DNA of 64,000 nucleotides from Mesorhizobium loti R88b (GCF_013170845.1 NZ_CP033367.1:4713001-4777000); one strand, 5' to 3'. Counted from the first letter of the stretch, positions 27,529-36,087 are shown. The notes: generated from the sequence alone by a model not told the origin. Numbers and translations are program-made.

Positions 27529-28146
27529 ATGAGGTCAGCGGCGGTCGACTACGCGCCGTCCCAAGCTGAAAGGCGTAACTTTCAGCGCGTCCGCGTCAAG
27601 ATATACGGGCGCTTCATGCTGGAAGACCGCACCGAACACCCTTGCCAGGTTGTCGACATGTCGCCCGGCAACGTTGCGTTCCGCACCGACCGGGTCGGCA
27701 TGCCCGGCGAAAAGGTCATCGCCTATATCGACCATATCGGCCGCATCGAAGGCGTCGTCACGCGCACCTTGCAGGACGGCTTCGCCATGACGGTGATTGC
27801 GTCCGACCGCAAGAAGGACAAGCTTGCGGCACAATTGACCTGGCTTGCCAACAAGCACGAGCTCGACCTGCCGGAAGACCGCCGCCACGAGCGCGTCGCG
27901 CCGCGCAACCCGACGAGCGTGCTGCAGCTTACCGACGGCCGTCAGTACCAGTGCCGGATCATCGATCTGTCGCTGTCGGGCGCCGCGGTCGAGATCGACG
28001 TCAAGCCGGCGATCGGCATCCAGGTCATGCTTGGCACCATGCGCGGGCAGATCGTTCGCCATTTCGAAGATGGCGTCGCCATCGAATTCGCCGTCATCCA
28101 GCGCCCCGAAACGCTCGATTCCGAATTCAACACGCCGCGCGCCTGA
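27529..28146 (+). CDS. Tandem PilZ domain protein
   Basis: 205 residues containing two PilZ domains. Domain 1 (about 13-105) has ERRNFQRVRV and DMSPGNV, where the last conserved Gly of the DxSxxG motif is replaced by Asn. Domain 2 (about 117-200) has RRHERVAPR and DLSLSGAAVE, a complete RxxxR and DxSxxG pair. Domain 2 should bind cyclic di-GMP; domain 1 may be degenerate. A single-gene unit followed by a strong terminator. Confidence 0.92.
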   Translation: MRSAAVDYAPSQAERRNFQRVRVKIYGRFMLEDRTEHPCQVVDMSPGNVAFRTDRVGMPGEKVIAYIDHIGRIEGVVTRTLQDGFAMTVIASDRKKDKLAAQLTWLANKHELDLPEDRRHERVAPRNPTSVLQLTDGRQYQCRIIDLSLSGAAVEIDVKPAIGIQVMLGTMRGQIVRHFEDGVAIEFAVIQRPETLDSEFNTPRA

Positions 28147-28165
28147 CCGGATAGGACAGGCAATC

Positions 28166-28193
28166 AAACCGGCCCTTCGCGGCCGGTTTTTTG
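28166..28193 (+). terminator. Rho-independent terminator of the PilZ gene
   Basis: AAACCGGCC and GGCCGGTTTTTTG around a CTTCGC loop, 20 bases after the stop codon: textbook structure with a six-T tail. Confidence 0.9.
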
Positions 28194-28448
28194 TTTCTGG
28201 CGAAAGCGACCGACATCCCCTGGAAAGCGATCGACGTCGCTTCGGGTAATCCGAGGCCGCCATCTGCGGGGACAGGCCGCAAAGCCACGCATCCCAGCAG
28301 GCCAGATTCGGCAATCCAAACAATTCAATACTCAAATGATTCAAATTTTATGTTTATTCTACTGGCGTTTTACTTAAAGTCTGCTTCGCGCTTTTGCGTC
28401 AAATAAATCCAGCTGTGGCAATGTCTCCTTCGAACGGGGAGACTAAAA
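28194..28448. other. AT-rich upstream region of the BTLCP gene
   Basis: The stretch 28310-28380 is markedly AT-rich (ATTCAAATTTTATGTTTATTC), with several ATTCAA/CTCAAA words, unlike neighbouring DNA. It likely carries the promoter of the next gene. GGGGAG sits upstream of its ATG. No gene or RNA is recognised here. Confidence 0.35.
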
Positions 28449-29057
28449 ATGAAAAAAACGAGGGGCAAGCTGTTGCTGGTGGCAATGGCGATGCAGCTTT
28501 TCGCTTGGGGATCAGCATATGCCGCGGGACCGGCCTATATGCACACCGGCGGCCGCACCACACAGCCTGTTGGCCATTATGAATTCTGCCAGCGCATACC
28601 AATCGAATGCAACGAGAAGACGCCCAAGGGCGAGCCGGTCGACCTGACCCGCAAGCTCTGGGCGACGATCATCAACGTCAACAATTCAGTCAACACCCGC
28701 ATCAAGCCACGCACCGACATGGAAAACTACGGTGTCGAAGAATACTGGTCCTATCCCGACAATGGCTATGGCGATTGCGAGGACTACGCGCTGGAGAAGC
28801 GTCGCGAGCTGATGAGTGCGGGCGTGCCGGCCGGAGATCTTCTGATGACGGTTGCGCGCCAGCCGAATGGCGACGGCCACGCCGTGCTGACCGTGCGCAC
28901 GAGCCTCGGCGAGTTCATTCTCGACAATCTGGAAACCAAGGTGCTGTCCTGGACGGACACCGACTATACCTATCTCAAGCGTCAATCGACGGAGAATTCC
29001 GGCGTTTGGGTGACGATCAACGACGGCCGCTCCGACGCGGTCGCCAGCGTCCGCTAG
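28449..29057 (+). CDS. Bacterial transglutaminase-like cysteine peptidase (BTLCP, LapG-like)
   Basis: 202 residues with a signal peptide (cleavage near AYAAG, residue 26). The Cys-His-Asp triad is C110 (GDCEDYAL), H144 (DGHAVLTV) and D159 (ILDNL). This matches the PF06035 family, whose member LapG cleaves the N-terminus of large adhesins under cyclic di-GMP control. The adhesin and a LapD partner are not in the window, so the substrate is unknown. A terminator hairpin follows. Confidence 0.92.
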   Translation: MKKTRGKLLLVAMAMQLFAWGSAYAAGPAYMHTGGRTTQPVGHYEFCQRIPIECNEKTPKGEPVDLTRKLWATIINVNNSVNTRIKPRTDMENYGVEEYWSYPDNGYGDCEDYALEKRRELMSAGVPAGDLLMTVARQPNGDGHAVLTVRTSLGEFILDNLETKVLSWTDTDYTYLKRQSTENSGVWVTINDGRSDAVASVR

Positions 29058-29116
29058 GACGTAACGAGAAACCCGGTCGAGTCCCCACCCTCCCCGTCCC
29101 CAACGACCGGGTCAAA

Positions 29117-29152
29117 GGAGCCGGCCCCGTCCCCGGGCCGGCTCCGCCATTT
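29117..29152 (+). terminator. GC-rich hairpin after the BTLCP gene
   Basis: GGAGCCGGCCC and GGGCCGGCTCC are 11 bp perfect arms with a seven-base loop, followed by CCATTTCT. The strong stem favours termination despite a weak T tract. Confidence 0.65.
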
Positions 29153-29174
29153 CTGGGGGAGCTTGAGGCGACGA

Positions 29175-29822
29175 CTATTGAGCTTTGAATTGACCACGAG
29201 GGTCGTCTCGGGCGTCGGGCACCAGGTCATAACTCTCAAGATTTGCCATATCTAAAAAATACTTCGACTTTCGTCTTGGCGCTCCCCGAAGCCAATCAGC
29301 GAGTTCTGATTGGGTAACCATCAACCAATCTGGAAATTCATCGGGGCAGCGGAACTCTCCTTCGATCAAACCGACCAAAGCGCTGATGTAGATAACACGA
29401 CCAACACCGGGAAACTCGTAAATCTCAGTCCCACGCTTGCCTTGGAGGCGGTCTTCAATCAGCCGGTTTGCGACATCCAAAACGATCTTGTCGGTCGGGT
29501 ATCGGTCATCCACCAGAAGCCAATTTACAATCTCCTGCCTGCGATCGCTGTCTGTCGAACCGTGAAAGGCACCAAGCCCCATGTTGCAGATGGTACAACA
29601 AGGGACCAGTTTGCACTGACCAAACCTCTCCCGGATTGCCTTCTTGGTAACCAATCCGCCGTCCGCGAACCTGTGAAGGACATATACTGGAGGTTGATGA
29701 TCAGATTTGCCGTCATTCGGCATCCCGCAATAGATGCAACGGTTACCCTTGACGGTTTCATATACTCGCTCAAAACGCATTTCGGCTTCACGTCTGTTGT
29801 ACTTTTGCTTTACCCGACCCAT
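29175..29822 (-). CDS. HNH-like Cys-rich protein, function unknown
   Basis: 215 residues from the ATG at 29822 (29867 also possible). The N-terminal half has C-I-Y-C-G, D-H-Q-P-P about 14 residues later, and C-C-T-I-C-N-M-G-L-G-A-F-H: two zinc-knuckle CxxC pairs flanking an Asp-His, the layout of HNH/His-Me finger nucleases. The C-terminal half (VDDRYPTDKIVLDVANRLIEDRL onward) is alpha-helical and unrecognised. Local G+C is about 50%, well below the flanks, suggesting horizontal origin. Divergent from a second HNH gene; nuclease activity is inferred, not shown. Confidence 0.7.
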   Translation of the reverse strand: MGRVKQKYNRREAEMRFERVYETVKGNRCIYCGMPNDGKSDHQPPVYVLHRFADGGLVTKKAIRERFGQCKLVPCCTICNMGLGAFHGSTDSDRRQEIVNWLLVDDRYPTDKIVLDVANRLIEDRLQGKRGTEIYEFPGVGRVIYISALVGLIEGEFRCPDEFPDWLMVTQSELADWLRGAPRRKSKYFLDMANLESYDLVPDARDDPRGQFKAQ

Positions 29823-30084
29823 GGGATTTTCCGTAACTCTTTGCCCGCTCCGGCGCCAGCGCGCCATTCGCCTGGTATCCAGATCGACTTGATTGTCGCC
29901 AAACTCTAGAATATCATAGGTATGTGGAGACGTTCTAAAGTTCGTCTTGTAGCCGTTGTGGGTGACCTAATGGGTGCTGTTGTTTATCGGCATCCACCAC
30001 TAAATACTGCGGAGTGGCGCTCTACTGGGTGCCGTCTCGTGCGAGGGCTCGTCCCTTCCGAATGAGGGGCAATCTTTTAAAGGG

Positions 30085-30483
30085 TTGCTGCACATCCGCT
30101 TCATGTTGATGAAGCAAAGGATGTGCGAAATGTGCAAATCAAACAGGCTGGTAGAACTTAGAACAACGCAGGCAGTAAGGCAGAATTGGCGATGCTTCTA
30201 CTGCGATTTTCCGATGTGGGATGGAGACCCGCGGGCGGCGGCGAAGCGCAATCTCCCTGAAGGACTGCTCAACCGCTTCCGCTGCACCGCGGAACATTTA
30301 ATACCGCGAACGGACGGCGGCCGGGACAACCTCGATAACATTGTTGCAGCGTGCGTATTTTGCAATAGAACTCGCCATAAGATGCGAGATGTGTTGTCGC
30401 CCGTTGCTTACCAGCAGCGCGTCCGAAGGCGAGTAGCGGTCAGGAAATGGCATCCGCTTGAGTGTCATCGCTTGCTAAAATGA
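30085..30483 (+). CDS. HNH endonuclease family protein
   Basis: Up to 132 residues. Core: CFYCDFPMWDGD, then CTAEHLIPRTDGGRDNLDNIVAACVFCNRTRH, a canonical HNH with catalytic EH and two zinc CxxC pairs. The C-terminal tail is basic (QQRVRRRVAVRKWH), suited to DNA binding. The start is uncertain: TTG at 30085, ATGs at 30103, 30109, 30121, or ATG at 30130, which has the best ribosome binding site (AAAGGA). A hairpin covers this region. Divergent from the gene at 29175-29822, in the same low-GC patch. Confidence 0.8.
   Translation: MLHIRFMLMKQRMCEMCKSNRLVELRTTQAVRQNWRCFYCDFPMWDGDPRAAAKRNLPEGLLNRFRCTAEHLIPRTDGGRDNLDNIVAACVFCNRTRHKMRDVLSPVAYQQRVRRRVAVRKWHPLECHRLLK
30091..30125 (+). promoter_or_regulatory. 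Hairpin over the translation start of the HNH gene
   Basis: CACATCC-GCTTCAT and ATGAAGC-AAA-GGATGTG pair perfectly (7+7 bp with a three-base bulge, GTTG loop). The right arm contains the AAAGGA that would serve the ATG at 30130, so the RNA hairpin could limit translation. Confidence 0.5.
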
Positions 30484-30493
30484 TATTTCAAAT

Positions 30494-30529
30494 GGCTTTT
30501 GATCGCTCCAGTATTAGCGATCAAAAGCC
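30494..30529. terminator. Perfect 14 bp hairpin after the HNH gene
   Basis: GGCTTTTGATCGCT and AGCGATCAAAAGCC with an eight-base loop, starting 11 bases after the HNH stop. No T-run follows the stem on the + strand, but the arm length suggests a terminator or the edge of a once-mobile segment. Confidence 0.55.
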
Positions 30530-30546
30530 ACCCTTGGACCACGGCG

Positions 30547-31107
30547 ATGTTGGAAATCCCGGAAGATCGGTGCGAGCGCCATCGCCTGTTCAAGGCGATT
30601 GAAGATGCCTTCAAAGCCGGCGACTTCGAGACGCTAGGTGCAGCCCTGGGCGGTTCGCTCCGCTGGTTCGACGAGCGCATGCCGTTTGAACTCGGCCTCG
30701 GCCATCCGCTGGAATACGCGATCTATTGGAGTTCCGTCGGCTTCATCACGACCTTGCTGGGTGCGGGCTCAGACCCGAACTACGGGGATCACGGCGGGTT
30801 TCCGGCAATCATTGCCGCGCTGTCCGCCGACCGGGCCGACAGGCTGGAAGTCGTCCGGCTGTTGATCGAGGCTGGCGCCGACCCCAACATGCGGGGCGTG
30901 AATGATTGGACGCCGCTTCACTACTCAGTGGCCATTCGCAGCGCCGACGCGATCCGCCTGCTGTTGGCGGCAGGCGCCGACCCGACGCTCGAAACCCGCG
31001 TCGACGACTATCGTACAGCCGCCGAGGAAGCCGACATTACCGGCTTTGAAGCCGGCGCGTCATTGTTGCGCGATGCGATGGCCGGGCGTGGCTCCAGCGG
31101 ACAGTAA
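30547..31107 (+). CDS. Ankyrin repeat protein
   Basis: 186 residues from MLEIPEDRCERHRLFKAI; an earlier in-frame TTG falls inside the preceding hairpin and is unlikely. Ankyrin repeats are visible from about 60: FITTLLGAGSDPNYGDHGG, LEVVRLLIEAGADPNMRGVNDWTPLHYSVAIRSADAIRLLLAAGADPTLETR. No signal peptide, so a cytoplasmic protein-binding role is likely; partner unknown. Confidence 0.88.
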   Translation: MLEIPEDRCERHRLFKAIEDAFKAGDFETLGAALGGSLRWFDERMPFELGLGHPLEYAIYWSSVGFITTLLGAGSDPNYGDHGGFPAIIAALSADRADRLEVVRLLIEAGADPNMRGVNDWTPLHYSVAIRSADAIRLLLAAGADPTLETRVDDYRTAAEEADITGFEAGASLLRDAMAGRGSSGQ

Positions 31108-31155
31108 GTCAGCTCGCGATTAAAACGGTAAGCGACAGCTATTGGCCAAGCTGCC

Positions 31156-31683
31156 TCAAACCTTGTTCAGCCCAGCCTTGAAACGTTTGCCGTTGGCGAC
31201 ATAGTGCACGGCCGAGCCGCGCAGCCTGGCGACAGCCGCATCGTCCAGCACCCTGGTCGCTTTGGCCGGCGAGCCGACGATCAGCGAATTGTCGGGAAAT
31301 TCCTTGCCCTCGGTGACCAGCGCGCCCGCACCGACCAGCGAATTCTTGCCGATCTTCGCACCGTTCAGCACGATGGCGCCCATGCCGATCAGGCTGTTGT
31401 CGCCGATCGTGCAGCCATGCAGCATGGCCCGGTGGCCAATCGTGCAGCCTTCGCCAATGGTCAGCGGAAAGCCGGGATCGGCGTGCATGACCGTGTGTTC
31501 CTGCACGTTGGTGTCGGCACCGATAGTGATCGGCTCGTTGTCGCCACGAATGACGACGCCGAACCAGAACCCGGCATTGCGGCCGACCCTGATGTCGCCG
31601 ATCAGCGTCGCATCGGGCGCGATCCAGTTCGTGTCCGCATCCGCGAAGCTGGGCTCAGTTCCGTCGATCGCATAAAGCGGCAT
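31156..31683 (-). CDS. Gamma carbonic anhydrase family protein
   Basis: 175 residues, left-handed beta-helix made of hexapeptide repeats (LIGDIRVGRNAGFWFGVVIRGD through NSLVGAGALVTEGKEFPDNSLIVGSPAK). The zinc histidines are in EHTVMHADPGFP and GHRAMLHGCTIGD. This group (YrdA/PaaY-like) includes active carbonic anhydrases and proteins of unknown role. GGAGG precedes the ATG. Confidence 0.92.
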   Translation of the reverse strand: MPLYAIDGTEPSFADADTNWIAPDATLIGDIRVGRNAGFWFGVVIRGDNEPITIGADTNVQEHTVMHADPGFPLTIGEGCTIGHRAMLHGCTIGDNSLIGMGAIVLNGAKIGKNSLVGAGALVTEGKEFPDNSLIVGSPAKATRVLDDAAVARLRGSAVHYVANGKRFKAGLNKV

Positions 31684-31702
31684 TGTCGGCCTCCGAATCG
31701 TC

Positions 31703-32038
31703 TCAGATGCCGGACCCTAGGAGACCGATCGTCCATGAGGCAATGGCAAGTACAACGATGCCGAGCGCCAGGGACCAGGCAATCGCGGTGCAGCCGCATG
31801 ACAGGAGCGCCACTGTCGAAATGCGATTCTCGCGCCGGGCATCGAGAGCAGCGTTGACCAGCATGAACGGCCCGGCGCCAGCGGTGGCCGCCAGCGAGCG
31901 CAGCACATGCGAGGCCGACACATAGGGCTCGGTGAAGGCGACCTTGCGGCCCGACACCAGTTCCATCGTCGAGCCCGTCAGCCCGCAAACCGTCAGCCCG
32001 ACGACAAAAGCAAACAGGAAGAGTTCCATCTGGGCCAT
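31703..32038 (-). CDS. Small conserved membrane protein
   Basis: 111 residues from the ATG at 32038, chosen because GGAAGG is well placed; longer frames upstream are unlikely. Three hydrophobic segments (about 4-24, 48-66, 78-108) indicate an integral inner-membrane protein with a small loop RKVAFTEPYVSASHV. I do not recognise a named family. It lies 19 bases upstream of the gamma carbonic anhydrase-type gene and likely shares its transcript. Confidence 0.75.
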   Translation of the reverse strand: MAQMELFLFAFVVGLTVCGLTGSTMELVSGRKVAFTEPYVSASHVLRSLAATAGAGPFMLVNAALDARRENRISTVALLSCGCTAIAWSLALGIVVLAIASWTIGLLGSGI

Positions 32039-32150
32039 CTTAACCTTCCATTTACCATGAAATCGCACAGTCGTTTCAGGAAGGCTGCAAGGGCCGTGCC
32101 GTGCGATGTGTGCCGTCGAGGGACACCTGAATGGCGGACGGGCGGTTGGG

Positions 32151-32894
32151 ATGAGGACCGAGATGAAGCAGGCAGCAATCGCCGACGGCCCCGAATTCAC
32201 CGTGGTCGATTCCATGCTGATGAGGCGGGTGTTCTATGCCTTCGCCGCACTTGCCCTGCTGTCGATGGCGATCAGCGTTGGCGGCAAATGGTTCGGGCAT
32301 ACCATCGCCATGGCCGGATACACGGACGATCCGACCATCCGCCAGATCGTGATCGGCAACAATGTCATCGCAGTGCCGGCCAACATCATTCGCTTCGCCC
32401 AGGCCCGGCGCGACGGCATTGCCTCACGTCTCGACCTCTATCTGCGTTACCCGCAGATGGACGGCTACAGCGAGGCGGCTCGCGACGATTTCAATCACTC
32501 GGAAGCCAACAGGAACATCATCTTCCTGTCTTTGGAACAGCAGATGATGTCGCGCGACATGAGCGGCCGGTTCGCACCGATCTACAGCGCGCTGATCGTC
32601 CAGACCGGCATTCCCGGACCTGGCGGCACGACGGTCTACGCTTTCAACGAGAAATCAGGCTATCTGAACGAGGTGCTGGTGGTCGGCAAGCGCGAGGGCA
32701 AGGACCCCTTCGTGGCCCGCTGCCTGAGCGGGCCGAGTGCCGGAGAATCGCTGGCGCCCTGCGAGCGGGACATCCATGTCGGCAACGATCTCAGCCTCAT
32801 CTATCGTTTTCCCAAGGAATTCCTTGGCGACTGGCAAGCGCTCGATGCGGCGATGGCCGCCGAGGCCGGGCATATTCTGAAGACCGGACATTGA
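32151..32894 (+). CDS. Membrane-anchored hypothetical protein
   Basis: 247 residues (start 32151 or 32163). One N-terminal membrane segment (about 27-47: VFYAFAALALLSMAISVGG) and a large periplasmic region with VIAVPANIIRFAQARRDG, LYLRYPQMDGYSEAARDDF and NIIFLSLEQQMMSRDMSGRFAPIY. The sequence looks like a folded domain with two cysteines near 199 and 213. I do not recognise the family. Divergent from the small membrane protein gene. Confidence 0.75.
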   Translation: MRTEMKQAAIADGPEFTVVDSMLMRRVFYAFAALALLSMAISVGGKWFGHTIAMAGYTDDPTIRQIVIGNNVIAVPANIIRFAQARRDGIASRLDLYLRYPQMDGYSEAARDDFNHSEANRNIIFLSLEQQMMSRDMSGRFAPIYSALIVQTGIPGPGGTTVYAFNEKSGYLNEVLVVGKREGKDPFVARCLSGPSAGESLAPCERDIHVGNDLSLIYRFPKEFLGDWQALDAAMAAEAGHILKTGH

Positions 32895-32904
32895 CAGGGG
32901 CCCC

Positions 32905-33007
32905 GAGCAGTTCGCCGTTTCACGGAAACGGCAACCCGCTCTAACTCTTTGTTTTGACGCAATTCCTGACGGAAAACCGTTTCACACTTTTCCTGGAATT
33001 GCTTTAG
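32905..33007 (+). repeat. Two-hairpin intergenic repeat, copy 1
   Basis: Begins GAGCAGTTCGCCGTTTCACG, contains CGCAATTCCTGACGGAAAAC and ends TCCTGGAATTGCTTTAG. It is nearly identical to the repeat at 36466-36570 and related to the one at 52856-52945 (reverse orientation). The 5' half folds as CCGTTTC/GAAACGG and the 3' half as AATTCC..GGAAAA/TTTTCC..GGAATT. Confidence 0.9.
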
Positions 33008-33046
33008 GCCGGCCGCGCTCGACGCGGCCTGCCGTTGGATCGTGGC

Positions 33047-33250
33047 TCAAGCCAGATCGATGTCGAGGATCGCCATCGAGAAATTGTAGTCGCCGTCGTC
33101 CTCGTCCTTGAAGACGATGCCGAGGAACTCGTCACCGACATAGACCTCGGCCGAATCTTCCTTACGCGGCCGTGCCTTGACCTCGAGCTTGGGGTTCTGG
33201 AAGACGCGCTTGAAATAGGCGTCCAGCTTTCTGATTTCGTCCGGCTTCAA
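33047..33250 (-). CDS. DUF3126 family protein
   Basis: 67 residues starting at TTG (LKPDEIRKLDAYFKRVF), with GGAGAAGACTG as ribosome binding site; this start gives the usual family N-terminus, while the longer frame to 33373 does not look coding. Conserved small alphaproteobacterial protein (RKEDSAEVYVGDEFLGIVFKDEDDGDYNFSMAILDIDL), function unknown. It lies downstream of cysE on the same strand, as is common in this order. Confidence 0.88.
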   Translation of the reverse strand: MKPDEIRKLDAYFKRVFQNPKLEVKARPRKEDSAEVYVGDEFLGIVFKDEDDGDYNFSMAILDIDLA

Positions 33251-33403
33251 CAGTCTTCTCCGATCATCGGGCTTGCTGGTTTGAAGGGCGCTTCTGGCAC
33301 GTCGACAATGGCGATGTAAAGGCAACCCGGCCGTATTGCACCAGAAGCGATACGCCGCCGGGCAAAATCGCAATCATGCCGGACAACGCGCCGGCGCCAA
33401 AAA

Positions 33404-34252
33404 TCAGATGTCGAAACTGACCACCTGGTCCATCGTCTGCGACGGCAGAAGCTGGTCCATCTGTCGCGAAGGCTGGTCGCAGCCGGTCTCGCCAACGACG
33501 CGGGCCGGCACGCCGGCAACGGTCTTGTTGTGCGGCACCGGCGACAGAACAACCGAACCGGCGGCAATCTTGGAGCAATGGCCGATCTCGATGTTGCCGA
33601 GAATCTTGGCGCCGGCGCCGATCAGCACACCACGGCGGATCTTGGGGTGGCGGTCGCCACCGGCCTTGCCGGTACCGCCCAGCGTCACGCCGTGCAAGAT
33701 CGACACATCGTCCTCGATGACCGCGGTCTCGCCGACGACGAGGCCGGTGGCATGATCGATGAAGATGCCCTTGCCAATGCGCGCCGCAGGGTTGATGTCG
33801 GTCTGGAAGACCGAGGAGGAACGGCTCTGCAGATAGAGCGCGAAGTCCTTGCGACCCTGGTTCCACAGCCAGTGCGCCAGCCTGTGGGTCTGGATGGCGT
33901 GAAATCCCTTGAAATAGAGCACCGGCATGATGAAACGGTCGCAGGCCGGGTCGCGGTCGTAATAAGCCTGGATGTCGACGCGTACGGTCGTTGGCCAGTC
34001 CTTGTCGTCGGCCAGCATCGATTTGAAGGTCTGGCGGATGAGATCGGATCCGATGTCCTGATGGGCAAGCCGCTCGGCGATCCGGTGGATCACGGCCTCT
34101 TCCAGGCTCTCCTGGTTCAGGATGGTCGAATAGAGGAACGCGGCAAGAAGCGGATCGCGGTTGACCGCGTCCATCGCCTCGTCGCGGATCGAACGCCAGA
34201 TCGGGTCGACCGGCTGCAACATGCTGTGGCGGGAAATGCTGATGCTGTTCAT
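33404..34252 (-). CDS. cysE: Serine O-acetyltransferase
   Basis: 282 residues. Acetylates serine with acetyl-CoA, the first step of cysteine synthesis. N-terminal helical SATase domain (PIWRSIRDEAMDAVNRDPLLAAFLYSTILN), RDPACDRF, GFHAIQTHRLAHWLW, then a hexapeptide beta-helix with FIDHATGLVVGETAVIEDDVSILHGVTLGGTG. The C-terminal tail is long enough to bind O-acetylserine sulfhydrylase or cysteine in feedback control; its very end is DQVVSFDI. Confidence 0.96.
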   Translation of the reverse strand: MNSISISRHSMLQPVDPIWRSIRDEAMDAVNRDPLLAAFLYSTILNQESLEEAVIHRIAERLAHQDIGSDLIRQTFKSMLADDKDWPTTVRVDIQAYYDRDPACDRFIMPVLYFKGFHAIQTHRLAHWLWNQGRKDFALYLQSRSSSVFQTDINPAARIGKGIFIDHATGLVVGETAVIEDDVSILHGVTLGGTGKAGGDRHPKIRRGVLIGAGAKILGNIEIGHCSKIAAGSVVLSPVPHNKTVAGVPARVVGETGCDQPSRQMDQLLPSQTMDQVVSFDI

Positions 34253-34385
34253 CGACGTCTCGTCCTGGATCCTGCTGGCTTGCCTGTCATCCGGCCGCTT
34301 ATATAGGCCAAATCATAGCACGATTGAACTCAATTTTCCTTAGTGCTTCGTCAAATGGATTTGGTTCGCAGGAATTCAAGCAGCC

Positions 34386-34991
34386 ATGGAAAACGAACCC
34401 TTGATCGACACAGCTCTGAAAACCGAACTTTCGGCTCTCTACAAAGCCGAGGATCGCCACTACCACAACCTTGCCCATATCGAGGCGATGCTGGCGCTGG
34501 CTACCGACTATCGAGCGTCGCTCGGCGATCCCGAAGCCGTCGAAGCGGCGATCTGGTTCCACGACGCCATCTACGACAGCAAGGCCAAGGACAATGAGGC
34601 CAGAAGTGCCGCCCTTGCCGAAAAAGAGCTCGTGGGCCGCATGGATGCCGGACGCCTGGGCCGCATCAGCGCGATGATCCTCGCCACCGCCACGCACGAG
34701 TTGCCCCGGTTTGACGACGCGGCAGCCACGCGCGACGGCAGCCTGTTCCTCGACATGGATCTGTCGATCCTGGGTGCCGCGCCGGATGCGTTCGACGCCT
34801 ATGAGCGCGCCGTCCGCAGCGAATATGGCTGGGTGGAGGAACCGATGTGGCGTGCCGGACGGGGTGCTGTGTTGACGGGTTTTCTCGCCCGCCCACATAT
34901 CTTCCACACGCAGGAATTTCGCCAACGTTTCGAGCCGCAGGCCAGGCTGAACCTGGCCCGGTCGCTGGCGGCCCTGCAAAAGCCCTCATGA
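34386..34991 (+). CDS. HD-superfamily metal-dependent phosphohydrolase-like protein
   Basis: 201 residues resembling the COG4339 group. YHNLAHIEAML and WFHDAIYDSKAKDNEARSA provide the metal-binding His/His-Asp, and HELPRF plus FLDMDLSILG supply further ligands. Natural substrate unknown. It ends about 125 bases before the ureohydrolase gene on the same strand. Confidence 0.85.
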   Translation: MENEPLIDTALKTELSALYKAEDRHYHNLAHIEAMLALATDYRASLGDPEAVEAAIWFHDAIYDSKAKDNEARSAALAEKELVGRMDAGRLGRISAMILATATHELPRFDDAAATRDGSLFLDMDLSILGAAPDAFDAYERAVRSEYGWVEEPMWRAGRGAVLTGFLARPHIFHTQEFRQRFEPQARLNLARSLAALQKPS

Positions 34992-35115
34992 TTTTCCGCC
35001 TGACATCACCCGGCACGCTTGCATGTGGCCCCCAAAAGGCCATTGGCTGGTCGATGACCGCGAGAGGCGGATCGCTGAAATAGCCAGACGTGAATTCTTC
35101 CGAGGTGCCGACATC

Positions 35116-36087
35116 ATGAGCAGCAATTTCTTCCAACCGGTCGACGCTTCGGTCGTTCCCCGCTTTGCCGGGCTCTCGACCTTCATGCGGCTGCCGGCGG
35201 TGGCGAGCGCCGAGGGGCTCGACATCGCGCTGGTCGGCATACCCTGGGACGGCGGCACGACCAACCGCGCCGGCGCGCGCCACGGCCCGCGCGAAATCCG
35301 CAACCAGTCGAGCCTGATGCGGCGTGTCCACCACGTCTCGGGCATCGAGCCGTTCAGCATCGCCAATGTCGCCGATGTCGGCGATCTCTCGGTCAATCCG
35401 ATCAACCTCATGGACGGATTGAAACGCATCGAGGACGGCATTGCTGCAATCGTGGCGGCAGGCGCCATTCCGCTGGCCGCCGGAGGCGATCATCTGACGA
35501 CGCTGCCGGTGCTGCGCGCCGTCGCCAAGCACAGGCCAGTCGGCATGATCCATTTCGATGCGCATTCCGACACCAACGACCGCTATTTCGGCGACAATCC
35601 CTACACCCACGGCACACCCTTCCGCCGGGCCATCGAAGAGGGCCTGCTCGACCCCAGGCGGGTCGTGCAGATCGGCATTCGCGGCTCGATCTACGAGCCC
35701 GGCGAGCATGACTGGGCGGTCAGCCAGGGTATTCGCATCATCTACATGGAGGAGTTCGTCAGGCGAGGTGCTGCCAGCGTCATGGAAGAAGCGCGCACCG
35801 TCGCCGGAACCGGACCGACCTATGTGACCTTCGACATCGACTGCATCGACCCGTCGATGGCGCCGGGAACCGGCACGCCCGAGCTCGGCGGCTTCACCAC
35901 ACGCGAGGTCCAGGAAATGGTTCGCCTGCTCGACGGGTTGAACATTGTCGGCGCCGATGTCGTGGAAGTCGCGCCGCCATTCGATCTTGCCGGCATGACG
36001 GCGCTGGCTGGCGCGACGATGATGTTCGAATTGCTGTGCGTGCTGGCGAAGTCCATTCAAGCAGCGAGAGCGCGCAAGATCAGGTAA
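35116..36087 (+). CDS. Ureohydrolase (agmatinase / guanidinobutyrase family)
   Basis: 323 residues from the ATG at 35116, preceded by GAGGT; an upstream ATG at 35023 gives an unsupported extension. Dimanganese ligands: GGDHLTT, HFDAHSDTND and FDIDCIDPSMAPGTGTPE. It hydrolyses a guanidino compound to urea and an amine. SpeB agmatinase is the default name, but guanidinobutyrase or guanidinopropionase cannot be excluded from sequence. Confidence 0.92.
   Translation: MSSNFFQPVDASVVPRFAGLSTFMRLPAVASAEGLDIALVGIPWDGGTTNRAGARHGPREIRNQSSLMRRVHHVSGIEPFSIANVADVGDLSVNPINLMDGLKRIEDGIAAIVAAGAIPLAAGGDHLTTLPVLRAVAKHRPVGMIHFDAHSDTNDRYFGDNPYTHGTPFRRAIEEGLLDPRRVVQIGIRGSIYEPGEHDWAVSQGIRIIYMEEFVRRGAASVMEEARTVAGTGPTYVTFDIDCIDPSMAPGTGTPELGGFTTREVQEMVRLLDGLNIVGADVVEVAPPFDLAGMTALAGATMMFELLCVLAKSIQAARARKIR

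Noticed and set aside
34666-36060. 464-codon frame opposite the ureohydrolase gene
   Set aside because: Antisense shadow; ureohydrolase motifs in the forward strand are complete.
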